Shown: piece after piece, positions 34,766 through 43,538 of the stretch
Numbering within the stretch: position 1 is the first letter of the stretch
How the letters are laid out: every line of letters starts with the position of its first letter
Origin: Paralimibaculum aggregatum
GTDB taxonomy: Bacteria > Pseudomonadota > Alphaproteobacteria > Rhodobacterales > Rhodobacteraceae
Assembly: GCF_030270585.1 (NCBI RefSeq)
Contig: NZ_BSYI01000046.1
Location: 1-43,570 of the forward strand
Direction: 5' to 3'
DNA length: 43,570 nt
Made by a program: the position numbers and the translations under genes
The notes under the pieces: generated by a model
Told to the model about the DNA's origin: nothing
Seen by the model: only the letters and a program-made list of their open reading frames with translations
The model's database searches: none

Positions 34766-35988
34766 GTCTCCCGGCCCCCCTCGGCCAGCCGCATGCAGAG
34801 GAACCCGCCGATACCGAGCAGGAAGATCGCCACGAAGACCGGGCCGAGCGAGCCGTCGAAATCCCGCGCGATGACCAGCGCGATCGGCGCCGCCCCGAGC
34901 GCCGAGAGCGACATCACCACCGCCGAGCCGGTGCCCGCGATATGGCCGAGCGGCTGCAGCGCCAGCGCGTTGAAATTGGCGAAGAGCACCGCGACGCAGA
35001 AGAACACGGGCGTCATCACCGCGAAGAACACCCAGAGCGGCGGCACCGGGCCGAAGGCGAAGGCGCGGGTGGCCAGGCTGCCGACCGCGCCCCAGGCGAT
35101 CAGGCCAGTGATCGCGATCAGGCTGAGCCGGCGCATGCCGAGCGCCATCACCAGCCGCGAATTGAGGAAGCTCGCCAGCGCGAAGGCCAGCGCCAGCGCG
35201 CCGAAGGCGACCGGGAAGAGGGGGCCGAGGCCGTAGAGCTCCTCGAGCACCTGCTGGGCTGTCGCGAGATACACCATGAACGGACCGAACACGCAGATTG
35301 CCGCGCCTGTGTAGCACATCGCGACCCGGTTGCGCAGCACCTCGGCGAAGGCGGCGGCCACCGGGCGCAGGCTGAGCGGGCGGCGGTTCTCAGGCGCCAG
35401 CGTCTCGGGCACGCCGAAGACGTACCAGCCGGCCGAGACCAGCGCCATGGCGAGATAGAGGCCGAAGATCGCGCGCCAGCCGCCGAGCGCCTCGACGCCC
35501 TGGCCGATCAGCGGCGCGAACATCGGCACCAGCATGAAGATCGTCATCACGATGGAGAGGATGCGCGCCATCGGCCGGCCCTCGTAGAGATCGCGCACGA
35601 TGGCGATGGCGATGATCCGCGGCCCGCCGGCGCCGACCCCCTGCAGGAAGCGCCCGGCGAGCAGCGCCTCGGCGCTCCCTGCCGCCATCGCGAGCAGCGT
35701 GCCGGCGACGAAGACCGCCCAGCCGAGCAGCGCGGCGCGGCGCCGGCCGAGCCCGTCGGCCAGCGCGCCGAAGACCGGCTGCGACAGGCCCATGCCGGCG
35801 AAGACCACGACGACGACGAGCTGGCGGTCGTTCGCGGAGGCGAAGCCGAGGCTGGCGGAGATCGCGTCGAGCGCCGGCAGCACCGCGTCGATGGTCATGG
35901 CGACCACCGAGGTCATCAGCGCGAGAAAACCGAGAAAGGCGATCGGCGCGCGGCCCTCGGCGCGATCCGCGGTGGTGGGCATGGTCAT
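34762..35988 (-). CDS. MFS drug-resistance transporter, Bcr/CflA-like
   Basis: A 408-residue major facilitator with 12 predicted membrane segments. The DHA1 loop motif is FGALADGLGRRRAALLGWAV (about 70-90), with VGAGGPRIIAIAIVRDLYEG (Bcr/CflA-type motif with R and D) after it. The gene begins the minus-strand group and is translationally coupled to the TIGR04283-type glycosyltransferase, which suggests export of a product or toxic metalloid compound; this is inference. A start at 35988 has GGGAGCC upstream. Divergent from ygfZ with 99 bp between starts. Confidence 0.9.
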   Translation of the reverse strand: MTMPTTADRAEGRAPIAFLGFLALMTSVVAMTIDAVLPALDAISASLGFASANDRQLVVVVVFAGMGLSQPVFGALADGLGRRRAALLGWAVFVAGTLLAMAAGSAEALLAGRFLQGVGAGGPRIIAIAIVRDLYEGRPMARILSIVMTIFMLVPMFAPLIGQGVEALGGWRAIFGLYLAMALVSAGWYVFGVPETLAPENRRPLSLRPVAAAFAEVLRNRVAMCYTGAAICVFGPFMVYLATAQQVLEELYGLGPLFPVAFGALALAFALASFLNSRLVMALGMRRLSLIAITGLIAWGAVGSLATRAFAFGPVPPLWVFFAVMTPVFFCVAVLFANFNALALQPLGHIAGTGSAVVMSLSALGAAPIALVIARDFDGSLGPVFVAIFLLGIGGFLCMRLAEGGRET

Positions 35989-36087
35989 GGACAGGCTCCC
36001 TGGACCGGGGCTCTATAGCGCTCGCCGGCGGTGGATGCGATCCCTATATCCCGGCGGGATGGATCACGGCCGGACAGGGAGGTGCGG

Positions 36088-37002
36088 ATGTCACAGGAGT
36101 TGCCGGACGGGACGGGTGGCCTGATCGGCTGCGCGGCGCCCTGGCGGGCCTGCCTGGTCATGGAGGGCCGGGATGCGCGGGCGGTGCTGCAGGGGGTGGT
36201 GACGAGCGATGTCGGCCGGCTGGCGCCGGGGCGGCTTGTCTATGCCGCGCTGCTGACGCCGCAGGGCAAGTATCTCTTCGATTTCTTCCTCGGGCTGCAC
36301 GGCGACGGCGCGGTGCGCATCGAGGCGGCGGCGGACCGGGTCGAGGCGCTGGCGAAGCGGCTCTCGATGTATTGCCTGCGCCGCGATGCGCGGGTGGTGG
36401 CGGCGCCGGCGCTGCAGGTGGCGCTGCTGTGGCCGGATGCGGGGGCGGGCGCGCCCTCGCGGCAGGGGGCGGCCCGCCCGCCCACCCCCGCCCCCCGCCC
36501 CGAGGGCGCGCCCGCCCCCGCGGCGCCGGGGGCCGAGGTGCTGGCGGACCCGCGCGACCCGGGGCTCGGCTGGCGGGTCCATTCGGGCGATGCCGCGGCG
36601 GCGCTGGCGGCGCTGGCGGCGGCGCCGGGGGACCGGGCGGGCCATGATGCGCTCCGGGTCGCGCTGGCGGTGCCGGAGAGCGGGGTCGAGCTGGTGCCGG
36701 AGGAGAGCTTCATCCTCGAGGCCGGGCTGGATCGGCTCGGCGGGGTCGATTTCCGCAAGGGCTGCTATGTCGGGCAGGAGGTCACGGCGCGGATGAAGCA
36801 CAAGACGGAGCTGCGCAAGGGGCTGGTGCCGGTGCGGGTCGAGGGGGCGGCGCCGCCCGGCACGCCGCTGCTGACCGCCGAGGGCAAGCCGGCGGGGACG
36901 CTGTTTACCCAGGCGGGCGGGCGGGGGCTTGCGCATCTGCGCTTCGACCGGGCGGACGGCGAGCTGCGCGCCGGGGAGGCGCGGGTCACGCGGGAGGGGT
37001 GA
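36088..37002 (+). CDS. ygfZ: YgfZ/GcvT-like folate-binding iron-sulfur protein
   Basis: A 304-residue protein of the YgfZ family, which uses tetrahydrofolate to help iron-sulfur enzymes mature or be repaired. The conserved box is KGCYVGQEVTARMKHKTELRKG, with the active cysteine at residue 226. DVGRLAPGRLVYAALLTPQGK precedes it. Between the two halves, residues about 118-148 are an Ala/Pro/Gly-rich insert encoded by a long inverted repeat (36439-36521), kept in frame. The start at 36088 follows GGGAGG. The end overlaps the convergent epimerase gene by 17 bp. Confidence 0.92.
   Translation: MSQELPDGTGGLIGCAAPWRACLVMEGRDARAVLQGVVTSDVGRLAPGRLVYAALLTPQGKYLFDFFLGLHGDGAVRIEAAADRVEALAKRLSMYCLRRDARVVAAPALQVALLWPDAGAGAPSRQGAARPPTPAPRPEGAPAPAAPGAEVLADPRDPGLGWRVHSGDAAAALAALAAAPGDRAGHDALRVALAVPESGVELVPEESFILEAGLDRLGGVDFRKGCYVGQEVTARMKHKTELRKGLVPVRVEGAAPPGTPLLTAEGKPAGTLFTQAGGRGLAHLRFDRADGELRAGEARVTREG
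36439..36521. repeat. G+C-rich inverted repeat inside ygfZ
   Basis: Left arm 36439-36459 and right arm 36501-36521 are perfect 21-bp reverse complements made almost only of G and C (CGGGCGCGCCCTCG and mirror). The inner 41 bp contain further complementary stretches (GGGGGCGG and CCGCCCCC). It lies in the coding region and translates to a low-complexity linker. It may be an inserted palindromic element or a local expansion. Confidence 0.8.
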
Positions 37003-37891
37003 TGTCCCGGTCCTCCGCATCCTCAGCATTCTCCGCGTTCTCCGCCGCGAGCAGCGCCGCCAGCCCCTCGCGATAGCTCGGGTAGGCGAGCGCGACGCCC
37101 AGCTCCTCGCGCAGCCGGGCATTCGAGACGCGCTTGCTCTCGGCATAGAAGCTCCGGGCCATCGGGGTCATCGCGGCGCTCTCGAAGGGCTCGTCCGGCG
37201 GCGGCGGCAGGCCGAGCAGCCGGGCGGCATGGGCGATCACCGCTTCCGGCGGGGCGGCCTCGTCGTCGCAGATGTTGTAGACCGCCCCCGGATTCGGCCG
37301 GGCGATCGAGGCGGCGAGGGCGCTGGCGATGTCTGCCACGTGGATCCGGCTGAACACCTGGCCCGGCTTGACGATGCAGCGGGCGGTGCCGGCGCGGACC
37401 TTGGCGAAGGGCCCGCGCCCCGGCCCGTAGATCCCGGCCAGCCGGAAGATGTGCAGCGGCAGGCCCGGGACCTGCCCCCAGGCCCGTTCGGCGGCGAGGC
37501 GGGCGCGGCCGCGGGCGGTGGCGGGGCGGCAGTCGGAGCCCTCGTCGACCCAGCCGCCGGCGCGGTCGCCATAGACCCCGGTGGTCGAGAGATAGCCGGC
37601 CCAGGCGAGGCGCGGGGCGGCGGCGGCGATCTCCGGCCCGAGGGCCGCGAGCACCGGGTCGCCCTCCGGCCCCGGGGCGGCCGAGACCAGCAGATGGCTG
37701 GCCGCGGCCAGCGCCTCTGCCACCGGCGCGCCCGGCCAGAGCAGCGGTTCGGCGCCGCTGGCGCGGATCGCCTCCGCCTTCGCCGCGCTGCGGGTGGTGC
37801 CGATGATGCGCCAGCCCTGCGGCGCCAGCCGGCGGGAGAGCGCCTGCGCGCTGTAGCCATGGCCGAGGGAGAGCAGCGTGCGGGTGGTCAT
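36986..37891 (-). CDS. NAD(P)-dependent epimerase/dehydratase-like protein (YeeZ-like)
   Basis: A 301-residue atypical SDR protein. The nucleotide-binding loop is LSLGHGYSAQALSRRL (residues 7-22), a form seen in YeeZ-like proteins. LSTTGVYGDRAGGWVDE, RLAGIYGPGRGPF and FSRIHVADIASALAASI are typical of the family. The C-terminal end is an acidic Ala/Glu/Asn tract (ENAENAEDAED) from a 9-bp repeat at about 37010-37045. It ends within the last 17 bp of ygfZ, on the other strand. Substrate unknown; many are annotated as sugar epimerases without evidence. Confidence 0.85.
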   Translation of the reverse strand: MTTRTLLSLGHGYSAQALSRRLAPQGWRIIGTTRSAAKAEAIRASGAEPLLWPGAPVAEALAAASHLLVSAAPGPEGDPVLAALGPEIAAAAPRLAWAGYLSTTGVYGDRAGGWVDEGSDCRPATARGRARLAAERAWGQVPGLPLHIFRLAGIYGPGRGPFAKVRAGTARCIVKPGQVFSRIHVADIASALAASIARPNPGAVYNICDDEAAPPEAVIAHAARLLGLPPPPDEPFESAAMTPMARSFYAESKRVSNARLREELGVALAYPSYREGLAALLAAENAENAEDAEDRDITPPA

Positions 37892-37947
37892 GCCGGCCTC
37901 CGATCCGTGCTAGGCTCGGGCGCAGCACAGCACGAAGGGGAAACGCG

Positions 37948-38415
37948 ATGCAAGGCCGGTGCACCTGCGGCGGGGTCCGCTACGCGCTCGCCGAGACGCC
38001 GCTGATCGTCCATGCCTGCCACTGCCGCTGGTGCCAGCGCGAGACCGGCTCGGCCTTCGCGCTCAACGCGGTGATCGAGGCCGCGGCGGTGCGGCTGCTG
38101 TCCGGGGTGCCGGAGGAGATCCTGACCCCGAGCGCGAGCGGCCGCGGGCAGCGCATCGCCCGCTGTCCGGCCTGCCGGGTGGCGCTCTGGAGCAGCTATC
38201 CCGATGCCGGGCCGCGCATCCGTTTCCTGCGGGTCGGCACGCTCGATGAGCCCGATGCCTGCCCGCCGGACATTCACATCTACACCGCCAGCCGGCAACC
38301 CTGGCTGGTGTTGCCCGAGGGGGTGCCGACAGTGCCGGAATACTACGACCCGGAGGCGGTCTGGCCGGCCGCGGCGCTGGCGCGCTGGCACGCGGCGCGG
38401 GCTCAGCCGGGTTGA
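37948..38415 (+). CDS. GFA/CENP-V family zinc protein (third copy in window)
   Basis: A 155-residue GFA-fold protein. The zinc ligands are CTCGGVRY (C5, C7), [17 protein letters not shown] and [24 protein letters not shown]-like words and the end [12 protein letters not shown] are shared with GFA proteins of the formaldehyde-activating type. It differs clearly from the tandem pair at 13645-14498. The start at 37948 has GAAGGGG upstream. It overlaps queG (opposite strand) by 13 bp. Substrate unknown. Confidence 0.88.
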   Translation: MQGRCTCGGVRYALAETPLIVHACHCRWCQRETGSAFALNAVIEAAAVRLLSGVPEEILTPSASGRGQRIARCPACRVALWSSYPDAGPRIRFLRVGTLDEPDACPPDIHIYTASRQPWLVLPEGVPTVPEYYDPEAVWPAAALARWHAARAQPG

Positions 38416-39539
38416 GCCGCCCATTCCGCGGCCACCATCGGGTCGGGGTCCGGGCGGCGGGCGGCGGCGAAATCCGGCGCCGGCAGCAGCCGCGACAGAG
38501 CCCAGACGCCGTGGGCACGGACCAGCGGATCGGCATCGGCGGCGAGCCGCGCGGCGGGCTCGGCCAGCGCCGGCAGGCGGGAATTGCCGATCGCCACGGC
38601 GACGTTCCTGAGAAACCGCCCGCGGCCGATCCGCTTCACCGGCGAGCCGGCGAAGCGTGCGCGGAAACCGGCATCGTCGAGCCCGGCGAGCTCGGCCAGC
38701 AGCGGCGGTTCGGCCTCGCGCGGGGCATAGGCGGCATGGGCTTGCGCGGTGGCGGCGAACTTGTTCCAGGGGCAGACCGCGAGACAGTCGTCGCAGCCAT
38801 AGATGCGGTTGCCGATCAGCGGGCGCATCTTCCGCGGGATCGGGCCCTTGAGCTCGATGGTGAGATAGGAGATGCAGCGCCGCGCATCGAGCCGGTAGGG
38901 CGCGGGGAAGGCCGCGGTCGGGCAGATGTCGAGGCAGCGCCGGCAGCCGCCGCAGCGGTCGGCGTGGGGGGCGTCCGGCGTCAGTTCCAGCGTGGTGAAG
39001 ATCGCGCCGAGGAAGAACCAGGAGCCGAGCCGGCGCGAGACGAGGTTGCTGTGCTTGCCCTGCCAGCCGAGCCCGGCGGCGGCGGCGAGCGGCTTCTCCA
39101 TCACCGGCGCGGTGTCGACGAAGACCTTGATCTCGCAGGGCATCCCCTCGCGCGCGGCACGCTCGATCAGCCAGCGGCCGACACGCTTCAGCGCCTTCTT
39201 GACGATGTCGTGGTAATCCTTGCCCTGGGCATAGACGCTGATCCCGGCGCGATCGGGCCGGGAGAGCACCGCCAGCGGGTCGCCCTGCGGCGGATAGGGA
39301 TGGGCGAGCATCACCACCGAGCGCGCCTCGGGCCAGAGCGCGGCGGGATCGGCGCGCCAGTCGATCCGGTCGGCCATCCAGGTCATCTCGCCGTGATGGC
39401 CGGCGCCGACCCAGCCGCGCAGGCGCCGGCCCGCGGCGGCGATGGCATCGGGCCGCGCTATGCCGATATCGGCGAAACCCGCGGAGCCGGCCTCCGCGAC
39501 GAGCGCGGCGATGAGCGCCTGGCTGCCCCCGGCGCTCAT
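38403..39539 (-). CDS. queG: Epoxyqueuosine reductase QueG
   Basis: A 378-residue cobalamin and iron-sulfur enzyme reducing epoxyqueuosine to queuosine in tRNA. The two [4Fe-4S] clusters show as [16 protein letters not shown] and [14 protein letters not shown]. The N-terminal part has [19 protein letters not shown] and [10 protein letters not shown]; the catalytic region includes [22 protein letters not shown] and [20 protein letters not shown]-terminal HEAT-like repeat ends the protein. The start at 39539 fits the family. It overlaps the GFA gene by 13 bp in a convergent pair. Confidence 0.95.
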   Translation of the reverse strand: MSAGGSQALIAALVAEAGSAGFADIGIARPDAIAAAGRRLRGWVGAGHHGEMTWMADRIDWRADPAALWPEARSVVMLAHPYPPQGDPLAVLSRPDRAGISVYAQGKDYHDIVKKALKRVGRWLIERAAREGMPCEIKVFVDTAPVMEKPLAAAAGLGWQGKHSNLVSRRLGSWFFLGAIFTTLELTPDAPHADRCGGCRRCLDICPTAAFPAPYRLDARRCISYLTIELKGPIPRKMRPLIGNRIYGCDDCLAVCPWNKFAATAQAHAAYAPREAEPPLLAELAGLDDAGFRARFAGSPVKRIGRGRFLRNVAVAIGNSRLPALAEPAARLAADADPLVRAHGVWALSRLLPAPDFAAARRPDPDPMVAAEWAAQPG

Positions 39540-39561
39540 CCCGCGGACCGGGATGGCGGGG

Positions 39562-39720
39562 TCAGCGCCCGGCGGTGCGGCCCGCGGTCAGTCCGGCGCC
39601 GATGTCGGGCGTGCGGTCGAATTCCCCCGGCGGGGCGGTCTCGCAGGCAACCAGGGCGACCAGCAGCAGGGCGAACCCGGCAGCGAGACCGGGGCGGGAG
39701 GCGGATGTCGGCAATTGCAT
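39562..39720 (-). CDS. Small predicted lipoprotein
   Basis: A 52-residue peptide with a hydrophobic signal ([16 protein letters not shown]) and lipobox LVAC at C26. The mature part is only about 27 residues ([20 protein letters not shown]), typical of tiny outer-membrane lipoproteins of unknown role. The start at 39720 is chosen for the signal; GGAG lies 11 bp upstream. It sits 22 bp before queG on the same strand. Confidence 0.55.
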   Translation of the reverse strand: MQLPTSASRPGLAAGFALLLVALVACETAPPGEFDRTPDIGAGLTAGRTAGR

Positions 39721-39842
39721 GGCGGATATCTCCAATACGAGGCATCGGAGAGGTGGGGTGCGCGGAGGCAACCGACAAGTCACGCGGGTTCAGCACGCCG
39801 TGATGGGCCGCGCGGCCGGCCTCGCGGGGTGTCGGGCGGCGC

Positions 39843-40514
39843 TCAGAAATCCAGGTCGGCATAATGCGCGGGCGGGCGCGGGAAGCCGGGCAGGTGGTCG
39901 GCCAGCAGGCTGCGGAAGAAGGGGCGCGACTTCATCACCGCGTAGTAGTCCCGCACCGCCGGGTATTCCTCCCAGGGCACGTCGCCGAGATAGTCGAGGC
40001 AGGAGAGATGCGCCGCCGCGGCGATGTCGGCCAGCGTCATCTTCGGCCCGGCCAGCCAGTTGTGGCCCTCGAGCAGATAGGTGACATAGTCGAGATGCAC
40101 GCGGATGTTCTGGCTGCCGGCCTTGAGGCAGGCTCCGTCGGGATAGCCCTGCCGCGCCAGGCGCTTCGTGACCCGTTCGTAGAGCAAGTTCTCGGTAACC
40201 TCACGATTGAACTTGTCGTCGAACCAGTCGACCAGCCGGCGCGTCTCGGCGCGCTGGAACGGGTCCTTCGGCAGCAGCGGCGGCTCCGGCACGGTCTCCT
40301 CGAGGAACTCCGTGATGGCGTTGGCGCCGGCCAGGGTCTGGCCCTTGTCGGTGATCAGCACGGGCACCCGGCCGGCCGGGTTGAGGCGCAGGAAGTCGAG
40401 CCGGCGCTCCCAGGGGCGCTCCTCGATCAGCTCGACCTCGATCTTCTTCTCGGCGAGCGCCAGGCGCACCTTGCGGCAGGCGGGCGAGAGCGGCAGGTGA
40501 TAGAGACGGTGCAT
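39843..40514 (-). CDS. Glutathione S-transferase family protein
   Basis: A 223-residue GST. The N-terminal thioredoxin-like domain (1-80) opens LYHLPLSPACRKVRLALAEK, with a candidate active Ser/Cys at 10-13, and contains NPAGRVPVLITD (cis-Pro) and GANAITEFLEE. The helical C-terminal domain has LADIAAAAHLSCLDYLGDVP and ends YADLDF. The family conjugates glutathione to electrophiles or reduces mixed disulfides. Upstream of it lies pyk on the same strand, with 221 bp between. No specific substrate can be given. Confidence 0.9.
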   Translation of the reverse strand: MHRLYHLPLSPACRKVRLALAEKKIEVELIEERPWERRLDFLRLNPAGRVPVLITDKGQTLAGANAITEFLEETVPEPPLLPKDPFQRAETRRLVDWFDDKFNREVTENLLYERVTKRLARQGYPDGACLKAGSQNIRVHLDYVTYLLEGHNWLAGPKMTLADIAAAAHLSCLDYLGDVPWEEYPAVRDYYAVMKSRPFFRSLLADHLPGFPRPPAHYADLDF

Positions 40515-40669
40515 GGACCTCTGATCTCGGCTTGGGTGTCACATCACTGCGCGAGGGCGGCGCGCGATGCAAGGCCCGCCGCGGGGGTGCAGGGGCGCGG
40601 CGAGGGCGCCCGCCCGCCCGCGCCCGGCCCGGAACCGCAACATGGAGACGGCAGGGTTCCGGTGCGGCT

Positions 40670-40698
40670 CCGGCAAGGCAGGCGGCCGGCCTTGCCGG
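40670..40698 (-). terminator. Hairpin after pyk
   Basis: CCGGCAAGGC (40670-40679) and GCCTTGCCGG (40689-40698) form a perfect 10-bp stem with a 9-nt loop, about 40 bp after the pyk stop. It probably ends pyk transcription. No T tract is seen. The surrounding 40515-40735 has no gene. Confidence 0.55.
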
Positions 40699-40735
40699 CA
40701 CCGCCGGCAACCGGGCGCCCGCCGCCAGCGCCGGC

Positions 40736-42184
40736 TCACTCGACGCCGCTCTCGTAGATCTGGCGCTCGTCGGTCGGGGCGACGCGCAGGATGTTGGTGG
40801 TGCCCGGCGTGTTGAAGGGCACCCCGGCGGTGACGATGATGTGGTCGTCCTCGCCGACGAAATCGTCGGCCTTGGCGGCGCGGATCGCGTTGACCACGGC
40901 GAGCTTGAAGCGGTCCACCGGCTCGGTGATGACGCAGTGCAGGCCCCAGACCATCGAGAGCTGCCGCGCCGTCGCCTTGACCGGGGTCAGCGCCAGGATC
41001 GGCACGCCGGGCCGCTCGCGCGAGGCCAGCAGCGCCGTGGTGCCGGAATGGGTGAAGCAGGCGATCGCCTTCACGTCGGTCGCCTCGGCGACCTCGCGGG
41101 CGGCGGCGGTGATCGCATCCGCCACGCTGCGCCGCTCGATGCCGATGTCGAGCTGCATCGCCTTCAGGAAGAAATCCTCGCTCTCGACGTTGCGGGCGAT
41201 GCTGTCCATCATCGCCACCGCCTCCACCGGATAGTCCCCGGCGGCGCTCTCGGCCGAGAGCATCACCGCATCGGCGCCCTCGTAGATCGCGTTGGCGACG
41301 TCGGAGACCTCGGCGCGCGTCGGCATCGGCGAGGAGATCATGCTCTCGAGCATCTGGGTGGCGACGATCACCGGCTTGGCCTGGCGGCGGCTGTCGCGGA
41401 TCAGGCGCTTCTGGATCGGCGGCAGCTCGGAGATCGGCATCTCGACGCCGAGATCGCCGCGCGCCACCATCACCCCGTCGACCGCCTCGAGGATCTCGGC
41501 AAAGCGCTTCACCGCGGCGGGCTTCTCCACCTTCACCATGATCGCGGCCTTGTCGCCGATGATCTCGCGCGCCTCGTGCACATCCTCCGGGCGCTGCACG
41601 AAGCTGAGCGCGACCCAGTCGACCCCGAGCTCGAGCACGAAGGCGAGGTCGCGGTGGTCCTTCTCGGTGAGCGCCGCCAGCGGCAGCACCACGTCGGGCA
41701 CGTTGACGCCCTTGTTGTTGGAGATCTCGCCGCCGTTCAGCACCTCGCAGTCGGCATGGCCGGCATCGCAGGAGAGCACCTTGAGCGAGATCTTGCCGTC
41801 GTTGACCAGCAGCCGCGCGCCGGGCTCGAGCGCGGCGAAGATCTCCGGATGCGGGAGATGCACGCGGGTGGCATCGCCGGGCGCCTCGTCGAGATCGAAG
41901 CGGAAGCGCTGGCCAGTAGCGAGCTGCAACGGTCCCTCGGCAAAGCGGCCGACGCGCAGCTTCGGCCCCTGCAGGTCGCCGAGGATGCCGATCGGGCGCT
42001 GCATCTCGTGCTCGATCTCGCGGATCAGCCGGTGGCGCTCGCGGATCTCCTCGTGGCTGCCATGGCTCATGTTGAGCCGGAACATGTCGACCCCGGCGGA
42101 GAACAGCTTGCGCAGCGTCTCGCGATCGCTGCTGGCCGGGCCCACGGTGGCGACGATCTTCACGTTTCTCCGGCGGCGCTGCAT
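40736..42184 (-). CDS. pyk: Pyruvate kinase
   Basis: A 482-residue enzyme converting phosphoenolpyruvate and ADP to pyruvate and ATP, the last step of glycolysis. Motifs: KIVATVGPASSDRETLRKLF and VDMFRLNMSHGSHEE at the start, GDLQGPKLRVG, the active-site signature IMVKVEKPAAVKRF and VARGDLGVEMP, then VATQMLESMISSPMPTRAEVSDVANAI. The C-terminal regulatory domain begins near AITAAAREVA. The start at 42184 (MQRRRRNVKIV) has GGGAGAGG upstream. Divergent from the amidohydrolase gene. Confidence 0.97.
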   Translation of the reverse strand: MQRRRRNVKIVATVGPASSDRETLRKLFSAGVDMFRLNMSHGSHEEIRERHRLIREIEHEMQRPIGILGDLQGPKLRVGRFAEGPLQLATGQRFRFDLDEAPGDATRVHLPHPEIFAALEPGARLLVNDGKISLKVLSCDAGHADCEVLNGGEISNNKGVNVPDVVLPLAALTEKDHRDLAFVLELGVDWVALSFVQRPEDVHEAREIIGDKAAIMVKVEKPAAVKRFAEILEAVDGVMVARGDLGVEMPISELPPIQKRLIRDSRRQAKPVIVATQMLESMISSPMPTRAEVSDVANAIYEGADAVMLSAESAAGDYPVEAVAMMDSIARNVESEDFFLKAMQLDIGIERRSVADAITAAAREVAEATDVKAIACFTHSGTTALLASRERPGVPILALTPVKATARQLSMVWGLHCVITEPVDRFKLAVVNAIRAAKADDFVGEDDHIIVTAGVPFNTPGTTNILRVAPTDERQIYESGVE

Positions 42185-42219
42185 CTGGCCTCTCCCTGTC
42201 CTGTACCTTGCAAACCGGC

Positions 42220-42247
42220 TTATCATCGGCGAATGCGTCAGTTTCAA
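42220..42247 (-). promoter_or_regulatory. Probable sigma-70 promoter of pyk
   Basis: On the minus strand TTGAAA (42247-42242), a 16-bp spacer and TGATAA (42225-42220). It lies 36 bp before the pyk start and fits the sigma-70 consensus well. Confidence 0.6.
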
Positions 42248-42322
42248 GAAGACTGGCGAAAGGAATTCCTGCGGCCGGTGCGGATGTGGCCTCACGGTGC
42301 CGGCAGGAACGGGGGAGCGAGG

Positions 42323-43171
42323 ATGGTCGAACGGGCAGGAGAACGGGCGGCCGGAGCCGCCGCCGGAGCGGGCTCCGGCAGCGCGGCCGGTGCGGCGATC
42401 GGCCCGGTGGAAAGGGTGCCGGTGTCGGCAGATGCGGGCGCGATCACCGATCTGGTGCTGGTCTGCGATCATGCGCGCAACCGGGTGCCGGCGGAGATCG
42501 GCGGGCTCGGGCTCGGCGCCGAGGACATGGGCCGGCACATCGCCTACGACATCGGCGCGCGGGGTGTGACGCTGGGTCTCGCCGAGCGGCTCGGCGCGGC
42601 AGCGGTGCTCTCCACGGTGTCGCGGCTGGTGATCGACCCGAATCGGGGCGAGGACGACCCGACGCTGGTGATGCGGCTCTATGACGGCTCGGTGATCCCG
42701 GGCAACCGGCGGGTCACGGCCGAGGAGGTGGCGCGGCGCATCGCGGCCTATCACCGGCCCTATCACGCGGCGATCGATGCCGAGCTCGACCGGGTTCTGG
42801 CGGCCGGCGGCGTGCCGGCGCTGGTCTCGATCCATTCCTTCACGCCGCAGCTGCGCAACCGGCCCTGGCGGCCCTGGCATATCGGCCTGCTCTGGGACCG
42901 CGACGACCGGCTGCTGCGGCCATTGGCGCGGCGCCTCGCGGCGGAGCCGGATCTCGTGGTCGGCGAGAACGAGCCCTATACCGGCCGGCTCGCCGGAGAC
43001 TGCATGTGGCGGCACGGCACGAATCGCGGCATCGCGCATGTTCTGGTGGAGATCCGCAACGACCTGATCGCCACGCCCGAGACCGAGGCGGCCTGGGCCG
43101 AGCGGCTGGCGCCGGCGCTGCGCGACGCGCTGGCGGCGTTTCGCCGGGGCTTGCCCGCGCCGCGGGGGTGA
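42323..43171 (+). CDS. N-formylglutamate amidohydrolase family protein
   Basis: A 282-residue hydrolase of the FGase/HutG-like family, which releases glutamate from N-formylglutamate in some histidine-degradation routes. Motifs: LVLVCDHARNRVPAEI, LVIDPNRGEDDPTLV, ALVSIHSFTPQL and GENEPYTGRLAGDCMWRHG. The start ATG at 42323 is preceded by GGGGGAGCGAGG; the first about 35 residues are an Ala/Gly-rich, variable tail. No hut genes are nearby, so the physiological substrate is uncertain. Divergent from pyk. Confidence 0.88.
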   Translation: MVERAGERAAGAAAGAGSGSAAGAAIGPVERVPVSADAGAITDLVLVCDHARNRVPAEIGGLGLGAEDMGRHIAYDIGARGVTLGLAERLGAAAVLSTVSRLVIDPNRGEDDPTLVMRLYDGSVIPGNRRVTAEEVARRIAAYHRPYHAAIDAELDRVLAAGGVPALVSIHSFTPQLRNRPWRPWHIGLLWDRDDRLLRPLARRLAAEPDLVVGENEPYTGRLAGDCMWRHGTNRGIAHVLVEIRNDLIATPETEAAWAERLAPALRDALAAFRRGLPAPRG

Positions 43172-43229
43172 CCATCTGGGAAGGAGCGGGCAGCTGGCGC
43201 TGCCCCGAACGGATCGCGGGAGGAACGAT

Positions 43230-43538
43230 ATGAGCGAGAGCGAGCTTGAACGGCAGCGCGAGGCACTGGAGGCGGCGGCCTTTCGCCGGCTGCGGGATCA
43301 CCTGAGGGCGCGTCCCGAGGTGCAGAACATCGACATGATGAACCTCGCCGGGTTCTGCCGCAACTGCCTGAGCCGCTGGTATCAGGAGGAGGCGGAGGCG
43401 CGCGGCATCGCGCTCGACAAGGCGGCGGCGCGCGAGATCGTCTATGGCGAGCCCTACGAGGACTGGCGCGCGAAGCACCAGACCGAGGCGAGCGCCGAGC
43501 AGAAGGCAGCCTTCGCGGCGCGCAACCCCGGCCACTGA
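43230..43538 (+). CDS. DUF1244 family protein
   Basis: A 102-residue helical protein of unknown function, family DUF1244, found in alpha- and gammaproteobacteria. Characteristic words are RLRDHLRARPEVQNIDMMNLAGFCRNC and LSRWYQEEAEARGI, and EIVYGEPYEDWRAKHQTEA. Two cysteines (CRNC) lie close together. The start at 43230 has GGGAGGAAC upstream. It follows the amidohydrolase gene by 58 bp on the same strand and ends 32 bp before the window edge. Confidence 0.92.
   Translation: MSESELERQREALEAAAFRRLRDHLRARPEVQNIDMMNLAGFCRNCLSRWYQEEAEARGIALDKAAAREIVYGEPYEDWRAKHQTEASAEQKAAFAARNPGH

Noticed and set aside
40736-43039. Pyruvate kinase fused to a long N-terminal extension
   Set aside because: The extension is antisense to the amidohydrolase gene. 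A good ribosome binding site and promoter place the start at 42184.
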